Assembly: GCA_000729835.1 (NCBI GenBank)
Contig: JFHB01000120.1
Span: forward strand, 27,278 to 91,277
DNA length: 64,000 bases
Source: Atkinsonella hypoxylon
Taxonomy: Eukaryota > Ascomycota > Sordariomycetes > Hypocreales > Clavicipitaceae
Reading direction: 5' to 3'
The position numbers and the translations under genes were made by a program. This document shows, one piece after another, positions 11,243-23,373 of this stretch; positions within the stretch are counted from its first letter, which is position 1, and every line of letters begins with the position of its first letter. The notes under the pieces are model-generated. The model was not told where the DNA came from. It did no database searches and saw only the letters and a list, made by a program, of their open reading frames with translations.

Positions 11243-14200
11243 ATGGCCTCGAGTTTTATTCACGGACCTGCATCTTTACAATGCCAGGAATCCAAACCCC
11301 GCAATATTCAGTCCTCGGCCGCGAATTGCCAGACATCGTCATATCCAACTGGTGCATTCATCTTGTCGCAAAACCAAATCAAAGCCGCTGACACCAGCAC
11401 ACCAGCCGTTGAGCACATTGACACTCCGTCTGGTTCGAATGCAACTTTGAGTCTCTATCAGTCCAGCGATCTGAGTGACCTTGACGACGATCCGTTCTTT
11501 GGCGCCGACTTCAATAACATTCACCCCTCTACCCCTTCCTTTCTGGACGAAGTCTCCTGGGGTCAGACATCTTTCCCTTCAACTAATTTCCCAATATCCG
11601 AGTCGCAGAATCAGTCTGTAGATAATTTCTCTTATCCTCTAACGCCTGCACATACAACGTCCGCTTATACCACATCTCCGAGAAGCGAACGCAAAGAACT
11701 TGGTGTGATTGGTGGATCAGACACACTTCCCAAATCTATTTCACCACAGCAGCTCCAGAAATCCTGGAAACCCGCTTCTCTCGTTATTGACGCCGCTTCC
11801 ATTACACCTAGCCACAGCAGTAGCAATCGCACCAGTGAAGACGGCCTTGCGCCGGCTTTTGTGCCCATGCATCCACAGAGCCCGATAGTGACGGTCTCGG
11901 TGTGGGACAAAGACGACGATGCTCCGATGCGTACCATCGAACGTTCCTTTGAAGAAAGTCCTGGGATAGTTTGTGGTGGGTACCATTCTGCTGGAGATCT
12001 TATTTCCACTGCACATGATGACGCTTTAATCTCGGAAACCCGCGATTCCTCGGAACGGTGGCAATGTGAATTTGGTTCGAGGCGAGCAGGTCTGGACCCT
12101 AGAAACCGCCCATCAGGTGAAGTTCCGAGCATTAATGAGGCTGCCACCAAGAGGACAACTGACGAACGAAATCAAGACGTTGGCCGGTGGCTGTCGCATA
12201 ATTTAGATGACCTCTCCGCACTCCCTGAAAATTCTGTAGGGGAAATACAGGCCATTGAAAACTCAAGAGAGGATAACAATGACATTCCGCTCGGACACCG
12301 CACAGAAAATAGATATGTGCCGGGCCAAACTTACTTCGAGGGTACAGGTGGCGAGATATCTGACGTTGATCGAGAAATCATTGCCTCAAGTCGAAACTGG
12401 ACCGATGCACCCATGCTGCTTGGGATTCAGATGGGCGAGCACTCTAGATTCCAGCCAGAGTCATCTCAAGCCGCTATCGCTAAGTTTGAGAGAATGTGTC
12501 GGGACAATGACTCCATTATCTCCAGATCTGCAACTTGGGGTACTCGTCGACGGAGCTTCCCAAGCGTCATCGATGCTGAAGGCGTCACAAGTGGAAATTT
12601 TCTCAAAAAGCTGTCCCTTAGTCGTGTTAATGGGGAAAAGATAATCAGGCCAGGTAGCTTCCTTAAGGATCTTCGCGGGCTCGTCAGACGAACTAGCGTG
12701 CACCAACTGCGCAAAAGGTCGTGGAGCAGATCCCGCAGCCGGTCGGTGAGTGGCCAAGAAGAGGCACCTGACCAAGAAGACGCAAGGCAAAGTATCAAAC
12801 GAGAGAGCGCGCCACATCTCTCACCTCCTCTGGGGTCCTCGAGCGGTGGTAGGAAGCCCTCACCGAGCATCAACACAGCGCTGGCGTCCATGGGACAAAA
12901 CATTGCGTCTATGTGGACAGGTCACTCTCATAGTGGTTCTGTCAGCGGCGTTCCGCCGATGTCTTCACCCAGAGCCTCCCTTGGCAATTTAACGATAAAG
13001 AACTCTCTGCGCCGACCGAGGAGCAAATCCGAAATATCGAAGCCCTTTACAAGTGCGACGGTAACGGAAAGCACGTCGAGTCTTATCGACATATGGCGCA
13101 AGGCTGGCGGTCCTCCCGTCCCCCACGTGAGCGGAGTAGACCTTTCGCAGGCGGCCGACGAGGATGAGGATGATGACGATGACGAATTGTACGAGGATAA
13201 TGATATGAGGACCAATCCCGACGTGATTGACGATATCATACCTAACTTTGCCGGATTTCAGCAGCATGTCATTAAGCTTAACCCCGGTCTGGAAAATGCA
13301 CATGGATATTTGGTCGATCGAATTGCTCATCAGCAGATTGTCAGATACAAGCATCTTCTGAATGCCAATGTCAAGCATCTCAGTCTCGGTGCCAATTGCC
13401 TCTGTGGCTCATTGTGTATGGCAACTGGTGGATCAGCAAACATCCTCGACCAGAAAGGAGACCCCAAAGGACTGGACCCTCTTCCTTCCAAATTGAATGA
13501 CGATGAGGGTATGTCGACGGGAGGGGCCATCAACCAAGAAAGTTTCCCGCCAGGCATTCCTATGCCACCAGCGCAATATCTGCCTGCAGAGTTTGAGTGT
13601 CAGCTATGTTACCAAAAGAAGAAGTTCCAGAAACCGTCAGATTGGACAAAGCATGTTCACGAGGATGTGCAGCCTTTTACTTGCACTTGGGACAAATGTC
13701 GAGATCCAAAATTTTTCAAGCGTAAGGCTGACTGGGTTCGGCACGAAAATGAAGGTCATCGACATCTCGAATGGTGGACGTGCGACGTAGATGATTGCCG
13801 ACATACATGTCACAGAAGAGACAATTTTCTGCAGCATTTGGTTCGCGAGCATAAGTTTTTGGAGCCCAAAGTCAAGACCAAAGCCGCCATGAAGCGAGCT
13901 GGATGGATGGATCCAACATGGCAAAAAGTCGAGCAATGCCATGTCGAAACGACAGCTCGCCCTCAGGACGAGCCGTGCCGATTTTGCGGCAAAGTCTTTC
14001 CAACATGGAAAAAACTTACGGTGCACCTGGCCAAGCATATGGAACAAATTTCGCTTCCTGTACTGCGCCTTGTGTCCGCCAAAGCCAAGGAATTGGCGGC
14101 CGACACCATTATCAGTCCTGTCCAGGATCCACCTCGGCGGCAGAATAACTCATTACCTCTAAACCCATCCACGCCAGCCACACAGCTCCCGGCTGGGCAG

Positions 14201-14791
14201 CACATGCGACATCAGCAACGGCAACAGCAGCAAGTGCAGGCACAAGCACAGCTTGGTCCAAACTTTGAAGGCCACCGAGAAATGATCTTTCAATCTCCCC
14301 ATCAATTCGCGTACCCTGTGATGCCTCCAACTCAGTATCAGCCACCGTTGTATCAAGAATTCGAAAACATCGGACAAAACCTTCAGCAACCCAGTCTAGG
14401 CGTGGAGCAGGTCAATACCAGATGTCATACGAACCAGAGAGTACAGGAATTATCATCGTACCAGCACGATGGATATTTGTCTCCAAATAACAACTTGATG
14501 AACATACCAGACAATAGTGATGTTGAACCCTTCCCGCAGCTAAGCATGAACGCGCTTGGACTTCAGAACATTGGGGATGTCCAAGTGGGCGGGCAACTCA
14601 GTGGACCCATGTCATATGACCCTATACTAGACCCCTCCAGCGTGAATGGCAGCCCGTTCAGTGGCCATGAGTCAGTATCTACATATTCGCACTCACCACA
14701 TCTAGGTGCGTCGAGCAACCACCAGAGACGGCAGCAGCAGACTCCACATCAGCAACAGGCTCCATGGGCAGAAAGGCGTCTCTTCATGTAA
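11243..14791 (+). CDS. Large fungal C2H2 zinc-finger protein (1182 aa)
   Basis: Probable nuclear protein encoded by a single open frame. I chose ATG 11243 (MASSFIHGP) because the frame upstream of it is leader-like and hydrophobic, and because CCATGG is a good context. The first 600 residues are Ser/Pro/Thr-rich and probably disordered, with an early acidic patch (SDLSDLDDDPFFG). An RS-like basic patch (KRSWSRSRSRSVSG) lies near residues 490-505 and an Asp/Glu run near 640-655. A compact zinc-finger block covers about residues 786-933: FECQLCY, then CTWDKC...H...H, CDVDDC...HLVREH, and CRFCGKVF...HLAKH. After it comes a Gln-rich tail. This block is a common fungal arrangement of C2H2 fingers of unknown target. 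No catalytic domain is visible. The protein could bind DNA or act as a scaffold; the sequence does not decide. Confidence 0.85.
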   Translation: MASSFIHGPASLQCQESKPRNIQSSAANCQTSSYPTGAFILSQNQIKAADTSTPAVEHIDTPSGSNATLSLYQSSDLSDLDDDPFFGADFNNIHPSTPSFLDEVSWGQTSFPSTNFPISESQNQSVDNFSYPLTPAHTTSAYTTSPRSERKELGVIGGSDTLPKSISPQQLQKSWKPASLVIDAASITPSHSSSNRTSEDGLAPAFVPMHPQSPIVTVSVWDKDDDAPMRTIERSFEESPGIVCGGYHSAGDLISTAHDDALISETRDSSERWQCEFGSRRAGLDPRNRPSGEVPSINEAATKRTTDERNQDVGRWLSHNLDDLSALPENSVGEIQAIENSREDNNDIPLGHRTENRYVPGQTYFEGTGGEISDVDREIIASSRNWTDAPMLLGIQMGEHSRFQPESSQAAIAKFERMCRDNDSIISRSATWGTRRRSFPSVIDAEGVTSGNFLKKLSLSRVNGEKIIRPGSFLKDLRGLVRRTSVHQLRKRSWSRSRSRSVSGQEEAPDQEDARQSIKRESAPHLSPPLGSSSGGRKPSPSINTALASMGQNIASMWTGHSHSGSVSGVPPMSSPRASLGNLTIKNSLRRPRSKSEISKPFTSATVTESTSSLIDIWRKAGGPPVPHVSGVDLSQAADEDEDDDDDELYEDNDMRTNPDVIDDIIPNFAGFQQHVIKLNPGLENAHGYLVDRIAHQQIVRYKHLLNANVKHLSLGANCLCGSLCMATGGSANILDQKGDPKGLDPLPSKLNDDEGMSTGGAINQESFPPGIPMPPAQYLPAEFECQLCYQKKKFQKPSDWTKHVHEDVQPFTCTWDKCRDPKFFKRKADWVRHENEGHRHLEWWTCDVDDCRHTCHRRDNFLQHLVREHKFLEPKVKTKAAMKRAGWMDPTWQKVEQCHVETTARPQDEPCRFCGKVFPTWKKLTVHLAKHMEQISLPVLRLVSAKAKELAADTIISPVQDPPRRQNNSLPLNPSTPATQLPAGQHMRHQQRQQQQVQAQAQLGPNFEGHREMIFQSPHQFAYPVMPPTQYQPPLYQEFENIGQNLQQPSLGVEQVNTRCHTNQRVQELSSYQHDGYLSPNNNLMNIPDNSDVEPFPQLSMNALGLQNIGDVQVGGQLSGPMSYDPILDPSSVNGSPFSGHESVSTYSHSPHLGASSNHQRRQQQTPHQQQAPWAERRLFM

Positions 14792-17700
14792 TGAGAGCCA
14801 TGATCTACGAGATGTGCATTATCTTGTGTCACACATAGACAAGAATGTACCAATACGTTTTTGGAATGAACATATATATAGGCGGAATCTAGTCATTACC
14901 CAGCGTCTGAGGCGCAGTGGCCTTTATGACTTTTTCTGTTCTCTTGCTTTTTTTTTTTTTTTTGTGGCCTGATAGATAACACTCAAGTCTATGAATTAGC
15001 CCCCTGAACATTGCCATTTGGGTCATCAATCATCCCAGCGGCCGGTTATGTAGTTTACAGACGCTGGATACCCTTGTTTCCATACCCTCGAGAATGATTA
15101 TTTTGGATGAAACAATTGATATATGCTTGAGGCCTTGGTTTTTTTTTCATTGTGGACGTTTTCGCGAGGTCTTTAGAGGGCCTCAAATGCTTCCAGTGCA
15201 GTATACAGAGTATGAACATACATACATAGACATATCATGGTGTGCGTGCAGAATACATCAAGACTGGAACTTTATGAAAATCACGTCTTGACATTAATGT
15301 ACTTGATCATGCTGCGTAGCGGCGCGTAACCTAAATCGCAGCACCCAGAGGCCCAGGTGGCTATGGTAATTGGCAAGCTAGGTATCTTTGCCCTCATGGT
15401 TATCTTTTGGTAAACACGATGACTGCATCGGATGTACACATGCCTAAGATATGAACTCGTATTCTGTGCTTTACGTGGTTGATAGTGCCTGTGGTGCCTA
15501 TAGTAGTAGCAGATGTATATGCTGCCAAGTATAGAAGGGATCAGCAGCCATTTACCTGGAGACACTTTTAGCCTTATCATTAGATAGCTGAGATTACTGC
15601 GGCATTCTCAAGAAGTTGTAGTGCCATTTGAGCGTATCTCGTAAGAGCTTATTAGTCCAGACTGATGCTGAAACCATGGCGTGCCCTGTCAAGCGATATA
15701 CAAATGGTTTTGTCGGTACCAAAGAGATGCACTAATCCGGTGATGCAACAAGGATAGATAGATGCCTTGGAATATCTGGAGCTGTCAGCGCGATGCTGGT
15801 TGTCTGGAGCCAAGAATGGGGCATCTCGGCCAGTGTTATATGGAGATGCCAACGGCGGGGCGTCTTGGAGACGGGCATTTTAGGTACCGCATACGCTGTG
15901 CCCTGTGTGGTTTCCTTACGATACGCTGGCTCTCGTACGAGCTGCTTTGAGCGCTCTCTTTGTATCTGCATAGAGTAGGATATTTATCCCTCCCGACTGC
16001 GGAATTACGCATCATTGTCAGCATTTCAGCAGTATAATTAGTACAATCCACCCGATCAGAAGATGTCGTGTTTGTTGGCAGTATTGTCTGTATGTATATA
16101 TTGGGGTGGGATGTCGTTAATTCGGGTACTGACATGCGGCCACAGGGCCTGCAGGTCGTCGATATTAGGAAAGTTCGGTGGTCGAAGTCGGTACTCGTTT
16201 TGTTAGATTGATTGCATTCGATGGATGGTGGTAAATACTCATGGAACCTCGTGGATGTCTTGTATTAAGCTGCTATAGGACAAATGTGAGGGGTGCAGTA
16301 ATGTTGACACGGTTTGTCTGACCAGGACTCGGTGGTGCGATGCCTTAACTATTATTATGTATGCAAAGGACAAATGGTGGTCGGTTCAGATACTTTTGTG
16401 CATCGAAGACGGGTGTGTTAAGTCGCCTGTTTTTATGAACTGGGTGATTAAGTTGATGGCATGAGAAGACTGTCACGCTGTTTGAGAATGTTGGTATTCG
16501 TCATGGTGCATGCATTTAACATGTCTTTGCATACCTAGGCAGTCTTTGCAGGCGAGGCAAGGTGACAGATGGCTGACAAAACAGCCAATGATTTGCACAA
16601 GCTCTGGTCGAACTGGAAAAGGTGGCGATAGCCTGCGTTCTCAATGTAAGAGTGAGGCGGCTCGCGTTGCACGGGCGTCAACTCGATGTCATGGCTGCCG
16701 AACTGGCCTGATTTTAAGGGGAAATATGGTTTACTCCCTCTCTCTGATTCTTTTGCCATTGAAATAATCACAATGTCACGCGACGAGACAATCAGGGTCA
16801 ACATTTTCGACCTGTTCAAACGATTGATGGTACCGTAGAAGAATGCAGAGTGCAGAGGTATGGTGGACAAGAAATAATCTGAATTATCGTGAGACTCCTA
16901 AATCCTCCCCGCCGTGTCCCTTTCCCTTACCCGGCAGTCGCACCTGCCTCCATTGAGAAACTTGCTGACCCGCTTAAATTCCCTGCAAGTTTGGCACTGG
17001 GCACTGATTTCTTCCGTCTCCAGATGTCATCATATTCCGAAGTCCTGACCGCAAAATTCTTGTCTTCCTCCGCATCGTCTTGGTCTCGAGGAAGTTCCAT
17101 GAACTCATGATGTCCCTACAGGATCCCATCAAGTCCATAGGACTTGCCTGGACACTCCAAGACTGTTTCTCACAACATAACCGTCTCTGGGACCCAACCC
17201 AACCCGAAACTTGCCATTTCATCTCGCGGAAACCCTCCAATCATGAATGCATATGATACTGCCCGAGGCTGAGTTGCAGCATAATGGTGTGACAACTGTG
17301 TGACAACTCTTCGACTCGATCCAGTCCCAGCGAACGTGTTCGCCTCACTCTTTGCAAAAACAACCTTGGACAAAGATACTGTCCCATTCCCGCTGCTCCG
17401 GATATAATATGGGAAACCTCGCAGCAAATGTGCACGCCATCTTCAATAGTAAGCAGGTCAATCCAGATAAACAGCTCGAGCAGCCCGGGGCCCGCTGGAT
17501 GTCTCTAACCTTCTGGAATCGAACCGACAGCCCGAGGATTTTAGTGGGGTTCGGACCACCGTGCCGAACCACGTTGGCGTGACTTTTCTCGTCTTCCAGC
17601 TGTCTGTCAACAATCCTTGGACGAGTTGGCAAAGGAAGAAGAAAAAGAAAAAGAAAAAGAAAAAACGGTTCACGAGCCTCAGTCTGCGTCTCTTCTTAAA

Positions 17701-17815
17701 TAAAGAAGCAGTCGCTAAAAAAATCATTGCAAAAGGCATACCGATGAACAGAAAGATGACAGATGGAGAGAACGAATATCACTGTTTCCGAGCGCATCAG
17801 AAGCACGGGCTTCCA
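14792..17815. other. Convergent gene-free interval, about 3 kb
   Basis: Lies between the 3' ends of the C2H2 gene (+) and the zinc-finger-like gene (-). It contains a T-run at about 14949-14963 and an AAGAAA-type purine run at 17636-17666. The open frames are short and overlap on both strands without recognisable domains. I see no gene. Confidence 0.5.
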
Positions 17816-18622
17816 TCAGTGCCTAGGACGAGAGCTACGATGCTTCTGCGACGAATATCGGCGGCTACTCAGACGATTTGCCTCAACAGTCTTATGCGAA
17901 ATAACTTCCAAAGATTCTGCATCGTCGTAATGATCGTGGGGCATATATCCAGCTGGAAGTTCTCCTTGCAGTTTTGCTTGCTGAAAAGCGACTTCCTCAA
18001 TCAGACTATTCTTATATAAGTGGTCAAGAAAGAAAAAGTCAGGCCGAATGTTTGCAGCCGTCTTCGATTCGCGTCCGAAGTGGTCTGCAATATGGTCCAT
18101 TCGTTTCGTATATTGCTCCCTTCTGTCGTTCGACCGTTTGGAACGACTCTTGAATCTGGCTTCGTCACAAAACCAGCATATGCTTTCAAGGGGAAAACAT
18201 CCAGCCAAATGCTCATTGATCATGTGATCAATCCACTGATCTTTCTCTTCGAGACGGAAACGTATGCTGCAACTGGTCAGCCTCATGAACTCGCATGGAA
18301 GCCAACTCTCAACATGGTCTGGAACCATTGGTCGTTGAAGATGGAGAGGCTCGACCCCATGAATGGAAGGCGGGGTTGTCGACATGGAATACTCAGAGTA
18401 GCTGCCCGCAGCATCGAACGCCACACTATAGCTTGTTGCACTGGTTCCCCAAGTCGGAGCGCCTCGCTCTGTATGTGCGATTTGTGGTGGAAGAGATTCT
18501 TCAAGACACAATTGAGGATCGTAATATACTGGCTGAAACGACGACGACGTGTTTTGCGGCGATCTTAACCACCCCGCCTGCTGTATCGTTTGGCGAACGT
18601 CCTCCGTCAAGTTCATGGCCAC
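17816..18622 (-). CDS. Small fungal Cys/His zinc-finger-like protein
   Basis: A 268-residue single-exon protein. After a low-complexity first 100 residues it has LPCEFMRLTSCSIRF (C110, C118) followed by WIDHMINEH (H133, H138). Then come CWFCDE (C149, C152) and MDHIADHF (H177, H181), giving two Cys-pair/His-pair units. The following DFFFLDHLYKNSLIEEVAF segment also belongs to the recurrent fungal family I recognise, in which this core is found in many paralogues of unknown function. The C-terminus is basic (RRYSSQKHRSSRPRH), compatible with nucleic-acid binding. ATG 18622 is used; Met3 is an equally good start. The function is inferred only from the pairing of potential zinc ligands. Confidence 0.72.
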   Translation of the reverse strand: MAMNLTEDVRQTIQQAGWLRSPQNTSSSFQPVYYDPQLCLEESLPPQIAHTERGAPTWGTSATSYSVAFDAAGSYSEYSMSTTPPSIHGVEPLHLQRPMVPDHVESWLPCEFMRLTSCSIRFRLEEKDQWIDHMINEHLAGCFPLESICWFCDEARFKSRSKRSNDRREQYTKRMDHIADHFGRESKTAANIRPDFFFLDHLYKNSLIEEVAFQQAKLQGELPAGYMPHDHYDDAESLEVISHKTVEANRLSSRRYSSQKHRSSRPRH

Positions 18623-20879
18623 TGTACTCTCTACTGGTTTTGACCGAGAACGATAAGTGGGGTATCCCCGTCAGTGGACTATAAACCGAACGCTTCTACA
18701 ATATCGTGGCTGGCTTTGCTGTGATATTGGCTTCGTTTTCGATGCGCCCAAGAAGAGATGGCCGGTGATCTGGTTCCGGGGGTGATAAGAGGTCTCTCAT
18801 TTACGGAGAAACAGGAGGTTGGGTGTTGATTTCTAACGGCGGTAATGGTTATCTTGTACATGAAAAAAGGTCCACCACCCTGCCATCAGTGGTCTCACTG
18901 CCGTCTATTTGTCGACAGGCGTGACTAATTGGTGTGTGTCTTCTTTCGTCGGACCACCTAGACAGGCCTTCCTCAACACAACGATTTAGGGTTGTCAGCA
19001 GTGAGACTTGATCAGCCAGACGAGTGCCTTGGCTGGACCTATCTGGTACTACGTGGAAGACTTAGCTGCACGATGTGGTGGCATAGTGGTGGGGGCTTCG
19101 TTGCTCGCCGATATTCGTCATTTCGGATGCCGTGTTTGACTCTCTATGCGGAGTATTGGCTCTGCTTCCGGGACGGGCTGTTGGCAAGGTGCAAAACATA
19201 CAAGGGAAAACTTTGTATCGGCAGAAGCGACAAACTTCTATCACATGGTGAGTGTGTTGTACCAAAACAGTGCTTTGCTAATTCATGCTCCAAGAGATAG
19301 AGCGCTATATATCAATTATCCCACTCAATGATGCGTGGCGACTTGCACAATAGAAAGCTTCAAATGGGTTTCATGTCAGAATATACACGCACTTCAACGA
19401 ATCATTACCTGACAGGTACTAAGCTGCCTTGCCTGCTGCGTCCGCGTGTTGCCGCAGCGCCGTCAGTGTGACATCAATTGGCATCCCGGGGGCAATCAGA
19501 AGACAATAACGAATCCAGACACAGACCTTCACCGAAAATGGCTGTTACTATGAACAGTGGCGCCGAGTCGCCGGCAATGTCGAGATAATCTCAGTTGTAC
19601 CGTAGTTTGGCTTGAGGTAAGATTGACGCACAGTTGGCTCTTGCTTGATAAGGCACAATTACTTGGGAGAAGCGACTCGTTCTTTTCTGCCGCGTCGATC
19701 AAACTGCCATTGTCAGATCTTGACCTCACCTGGCCGGTAATATTGCTGGTTTTGCTCAATTCAGCTGCAAGACCTACCCCTCATAGATCATGCGTGGGAG
19801 GTTGAGAGAGCGGCCTCTGTTTAGCCAAGGCTCCTCTAGGACAACACACCAAGACCTGCGTGAAGACAGACGAATAGCGATCAGGTGGGGGGAGCTTGGG
19901 GCAACCAAGTCCCCAGAAAGTTGAGGCTCAAATGGAGCCGCCCTATGGCGCCTCTTACTCGGACGGGTGGCGTATGTCATGCTAGGTGTAATGGCAGATG
20001 CGCATCAGCACAGTGTGAATTAGCGTCGTGCCCCGAAAGCTACTGCTGAAGCTGCTGCTGTAGTCGCTGCTATTGAGATTGACTACTCTCTTCTGCAATA
20101 TCTGACTGGTAGGCTGCAAAGAGTTTATTCCTGCCACGCAACCAGCAACACAGCTGTAGTGGCCTCTATAGGAGCTGGAGGCTCGGAGCAACTACCTAGG
20201 TACCTAGTCAGACTAGTTGATGTACACTTTTGAAGAAGACAGCGGACATCGGCTTTTTAAGTAAGGGATTAGGGAATGTAATGTGATGTGCCGCGAAGAT
20301 GTTCGTGCTAGAACTTTTAGATACAGAAAGTAGGCGGTGAGATTCTGCTGTGTAAAGAGACAACTACTACATAAGTAGGTACCTACCTAAGGTACTACAG
20401 AAGGAAGCCGAGTACAGAGGCGATGCAGATGCAGCTTTATTAGCAAGCAGCTCGACTTCAACAGCAGCTTCAACAGCAGCTTATCCAACGCCTTCCCTGC
20501 GCCAGGATGCCCAGCTACAAGTCTCCGCAAGACCTAATCTCCAACACATGTTCGCGTTGCACTGGGTTCGTGCGCGAGACTACAAAATTGCATTCGGAAC
20601 TTTCATGAACAGACAGCTACTCTGGGTGAAAGCAAGTTGTCTTCACGCAAAAAGCCATGTTGACTGCATGCAAGGTGAGGCCGACGAGATGTACGCTTCG
20701 GTGTCTATATTGCCATGGGGATTCTCAATGTTATTTCTCGTTGGTAGGTACTACAATGGTAGATTAAGCTAGTATTTCCGGACGGCGGACATATTTCCCT
20801 GCCGGACCTTGGCTCCGGGATCCTCATGGCGAATCACCTCGGTCGTCTAACAATGGCCTGTCTCCCACGTAGATCCAGC
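18623..20879. other. Gene-free interval, about 2.3 kb
   Basis: Left end is the promoter of the minus-strand zinc-finger-like gene and right end the 3' flank of the coiled-coil gene. It includes CCTAGGTACCTAG (about 20192-20205) and TAGGTACCTACCTAAGGTA (about 20375-20393) copies and CAGCAGCTT direct repeats near 20460. No gene recognised. Confidence 0.5.
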
Positions 20880-22621
20880 CTAGATTTCCGGGCTACAGAG
20901 AACTCTCGCCCTGGCAACCACATTCCGGAATTGCATTTGTCCGCCATTTTCATCCCCGTGCTTGATGACAGCGGGGAGAACAACGCACCAAATCTCCCTA
21001 CCGGCGAGAGAGTCTTCATCCTCGCCACCCACGTCCTCCATCGTGTCCGGGTCAAACAGGACCTGCTGATGAGGTAGCACTTCGGGCATGTGGACCCTGA
21101 ACACTGCCTTTTGGGTAACGAGCAACCGCGATAATTCGACAGAGCTAGTCACCAATGCGCGAAGGGATGAGTCGCGCGTGTCGGAGCGCGACGAGGACGC
21201 TGAAGATTGTGCCGCGCTTGCGTCGGTGGTGATGGTATCCAAGAGCCGATTTATGCGAGACGTCACTTTCTCGATGTGTGTGCCAGTCTCGTCCTGCAGG
21301 CGTTGCGGCGCATCACGGCGCAGTAGGGCAAGCGTCGTTGCGCGCCATTGGTTGACGGATTCTTCGGAGAGAACTAGTACAGTATCAGCGACGGTTCCTA
21401 TTCGCACCTAGGATTCAAGGCGGAAGGATAAGAATAAAATACATCACTGATTTTGTTACGCAGAAGGATGGAAAAAAAGTTCGGAAAGAAAAAATTTGTA
21501 TTACGTACCGAGCTGGGATAACGTCGTCTCTAATTGTCGAAAATGCTGCAGTTGTTCGTCTGACAAGCCCAGAAAGTAAATGCCGAACACCATCTCAACC
21601 AGTATCCTGGATACGATGGATTGCAACAAGTGGATTTTCGCGCCCTGCGCCAGCTCCTCGTACATAGGTACCAGCTCACTGACTTCTGCAAGCGTCGTCT
21701 CATCTACGTTCGCGAAGTCAACTATCGACATGTAAGCGCATGTTGGCATTCTATTCTCCCCGTCCCTATCATTTCTCGAAATTTCCAGCCCGAGTGACGG
21801 AAATGTAGGCAAGACTAGAAGTGGACAAGAAGGCATCGAAAGCAAAACTCACCGAGCTTCTTCTTCCGAAAATTGGTAATGACCCAGTTCTGCAATCCAT
21901 TCCCCAACCTCGCCATCCCCTCGCCAAACACCTCATCGCTCGTCTGGCCGTCCGTCCTCGTGCTCGTGCTGACAAACTTCTTCATGTCACGCACCTGGTT
22001 CTTCAACATATGAATTTCTTCATCTCTCTCTCTCACTTCCCTGCGGAGCAGCTCACATCCCTGGCGAAGCTCGCTGCGCTCTGCCTCCCGGGCTTCCACT
22101 TCTGACCTCAAGACCCTGAGCTCCGTGTCTGTCCTGAGGAATTGCTGATTCAGCGTGCTATGCTTCGTCTGCCAGTACGTAGCTATTTCGCTCTCATTCT
22201 GACTGAGTTTATCTAGCTCCTTCGTGAATGTCTCCTCCATGATGGCCACCTCCCGCTCCAGATGGGCTATCCGCTCGTCTTTCTCGCGGAGTAGCGCTGC
22301 GCTGCGTTCCTTCTCTCGTTCTTTCCGCTTCTCCTTGGTAATATTCTTGGTGGAACCGGACCGCGAGGGCACCGCATCCTTGTCTCTATCTGAGAGTGGC
22401 ACGACGCCTGTTGACGGGGGCGCGGTGCCCATCTCGTGGGCGTCTTCTGCTGTGACGGCATTGCTGTTGACCATTGCTGCTCGAGAAGGCACTGCGGGCA
22501 TGGAATTATTGTTTGTGCTGCTGGAGCCGGTATTTGCGGTGTGTACGTGGTTGTGTCGAGGGTGGCTGCCCGTTCGCAGGACATGGCTGCTGTTGACGCG
22601 ACGCTTCTCGGGGGTATTCAT
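20880..22621 (-). CDS. Conserved fungal coiled-coil protein of unknown function
   Basis: Minus-strand exons are 21853-22621, 21721-21509 and 21373-20880 (1476 coding bases, 491 residues). Both introns have good GTGAGT/GTACGT donors and phase 1 junctions, which restore V-DFANVDE and GT-to-V-LSEESVNQW continuity. The N-terminus is Ser/Thr/Asn-rich. Residues about 95-215 are strongly charged heptad-like coiled coil (KRKEREKERSAALLREKDER and onward). After it comes a conserved-looking globular part: LGNGLQNWVITNFRKKKL, LVPMYEELAQGAKIHLLQSI, and a C-terminal module with HMPEVLPHQQVLFDPDTMED and MQFRNVVARARVLCSPEI. I recall similar uncharacterised proteins in filamentous fungi but no function. No membrane segment or catalytic motif is visible. 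Confidence 0.82.
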
Positions 22622-23373
22622 TCTTTCGAGTTTCTGGTTATGCTTTGTGTGTTCTACAGATCAAATGAGGACGGCATTTGCCGTAACTTCTTCTTCTATG
22701 ACTTCGTATATCGTGAGCAGTCGTCGGGATCGTAAGAGGGGGAAAAGAAAAGGAAAGTCGTCAGCTGGGGTGATTGAATGCGGACCGAGGGGGTAGCGTC
22801 GGCATAGTGCCGTATGTATTAAGAAGTAAAAGAGCTACGAAGGATGGCGATGAAATAGTGAGTGGAAAGATGATGTAGGTGTTGGAAGCATTCGACTTCC
22901 GATGCAGTACTAGTGGTGGTTGTTGTTGTTGTTGTTGTTGTTGTTGAGAATCTTGGCCAAGGAGGTGTGTCTAGTGCCGGGCCCGGCATTAGTGATGGAG
23001 GTTGAATGTGGCCACTGGCCAGTCGCTGTGCTGGGGGTGTGGAATGTGGAATGTGGGATGTGGGGGAGTGGACGGTGATGACGGGTGGCGTGGCGTGGCG
23101 GGGTGACGGCCAGCTGCAAGGCTGAGCTGGTTCTGGCAGTAATTGTGACCTGATGACAAGTGAATAACTATCTACATATCAGAATGGCGTACATGAAACA
23201 GATAAACATGGTCATAGAACAAGACCAGCCGTCTAATTTCGACAAAAAAACAAAAACTTCTTGAATCTTGCCAACGTTCCCTATATCTCTTGAGTATCAT
23301 TGATACACCCACCACACGTCCCACCTCTAGATCCTCCATCACATCATTCAACCCGTTTTCTTCACCCATCAGA
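22622..23373. other. Intergenic interval with a GTT microsatellite
   Basis: Promoter side of the coiled-coil gene (which reads leftward) and 3' flank of the 2H phosphoesterase gene. It contains nine GTT units at 22919-22945 and GTGGAATGTGG-type direct repeats near 23037-23065. No gene seen. Confidence 0.5.

Noticed and set aside
11665..12150. 161-codon minus-strand frame
   Set aside because: Lies wholly antisense to the C2H2 coding exon and contains no recognised motif; a shadow of codon bias.
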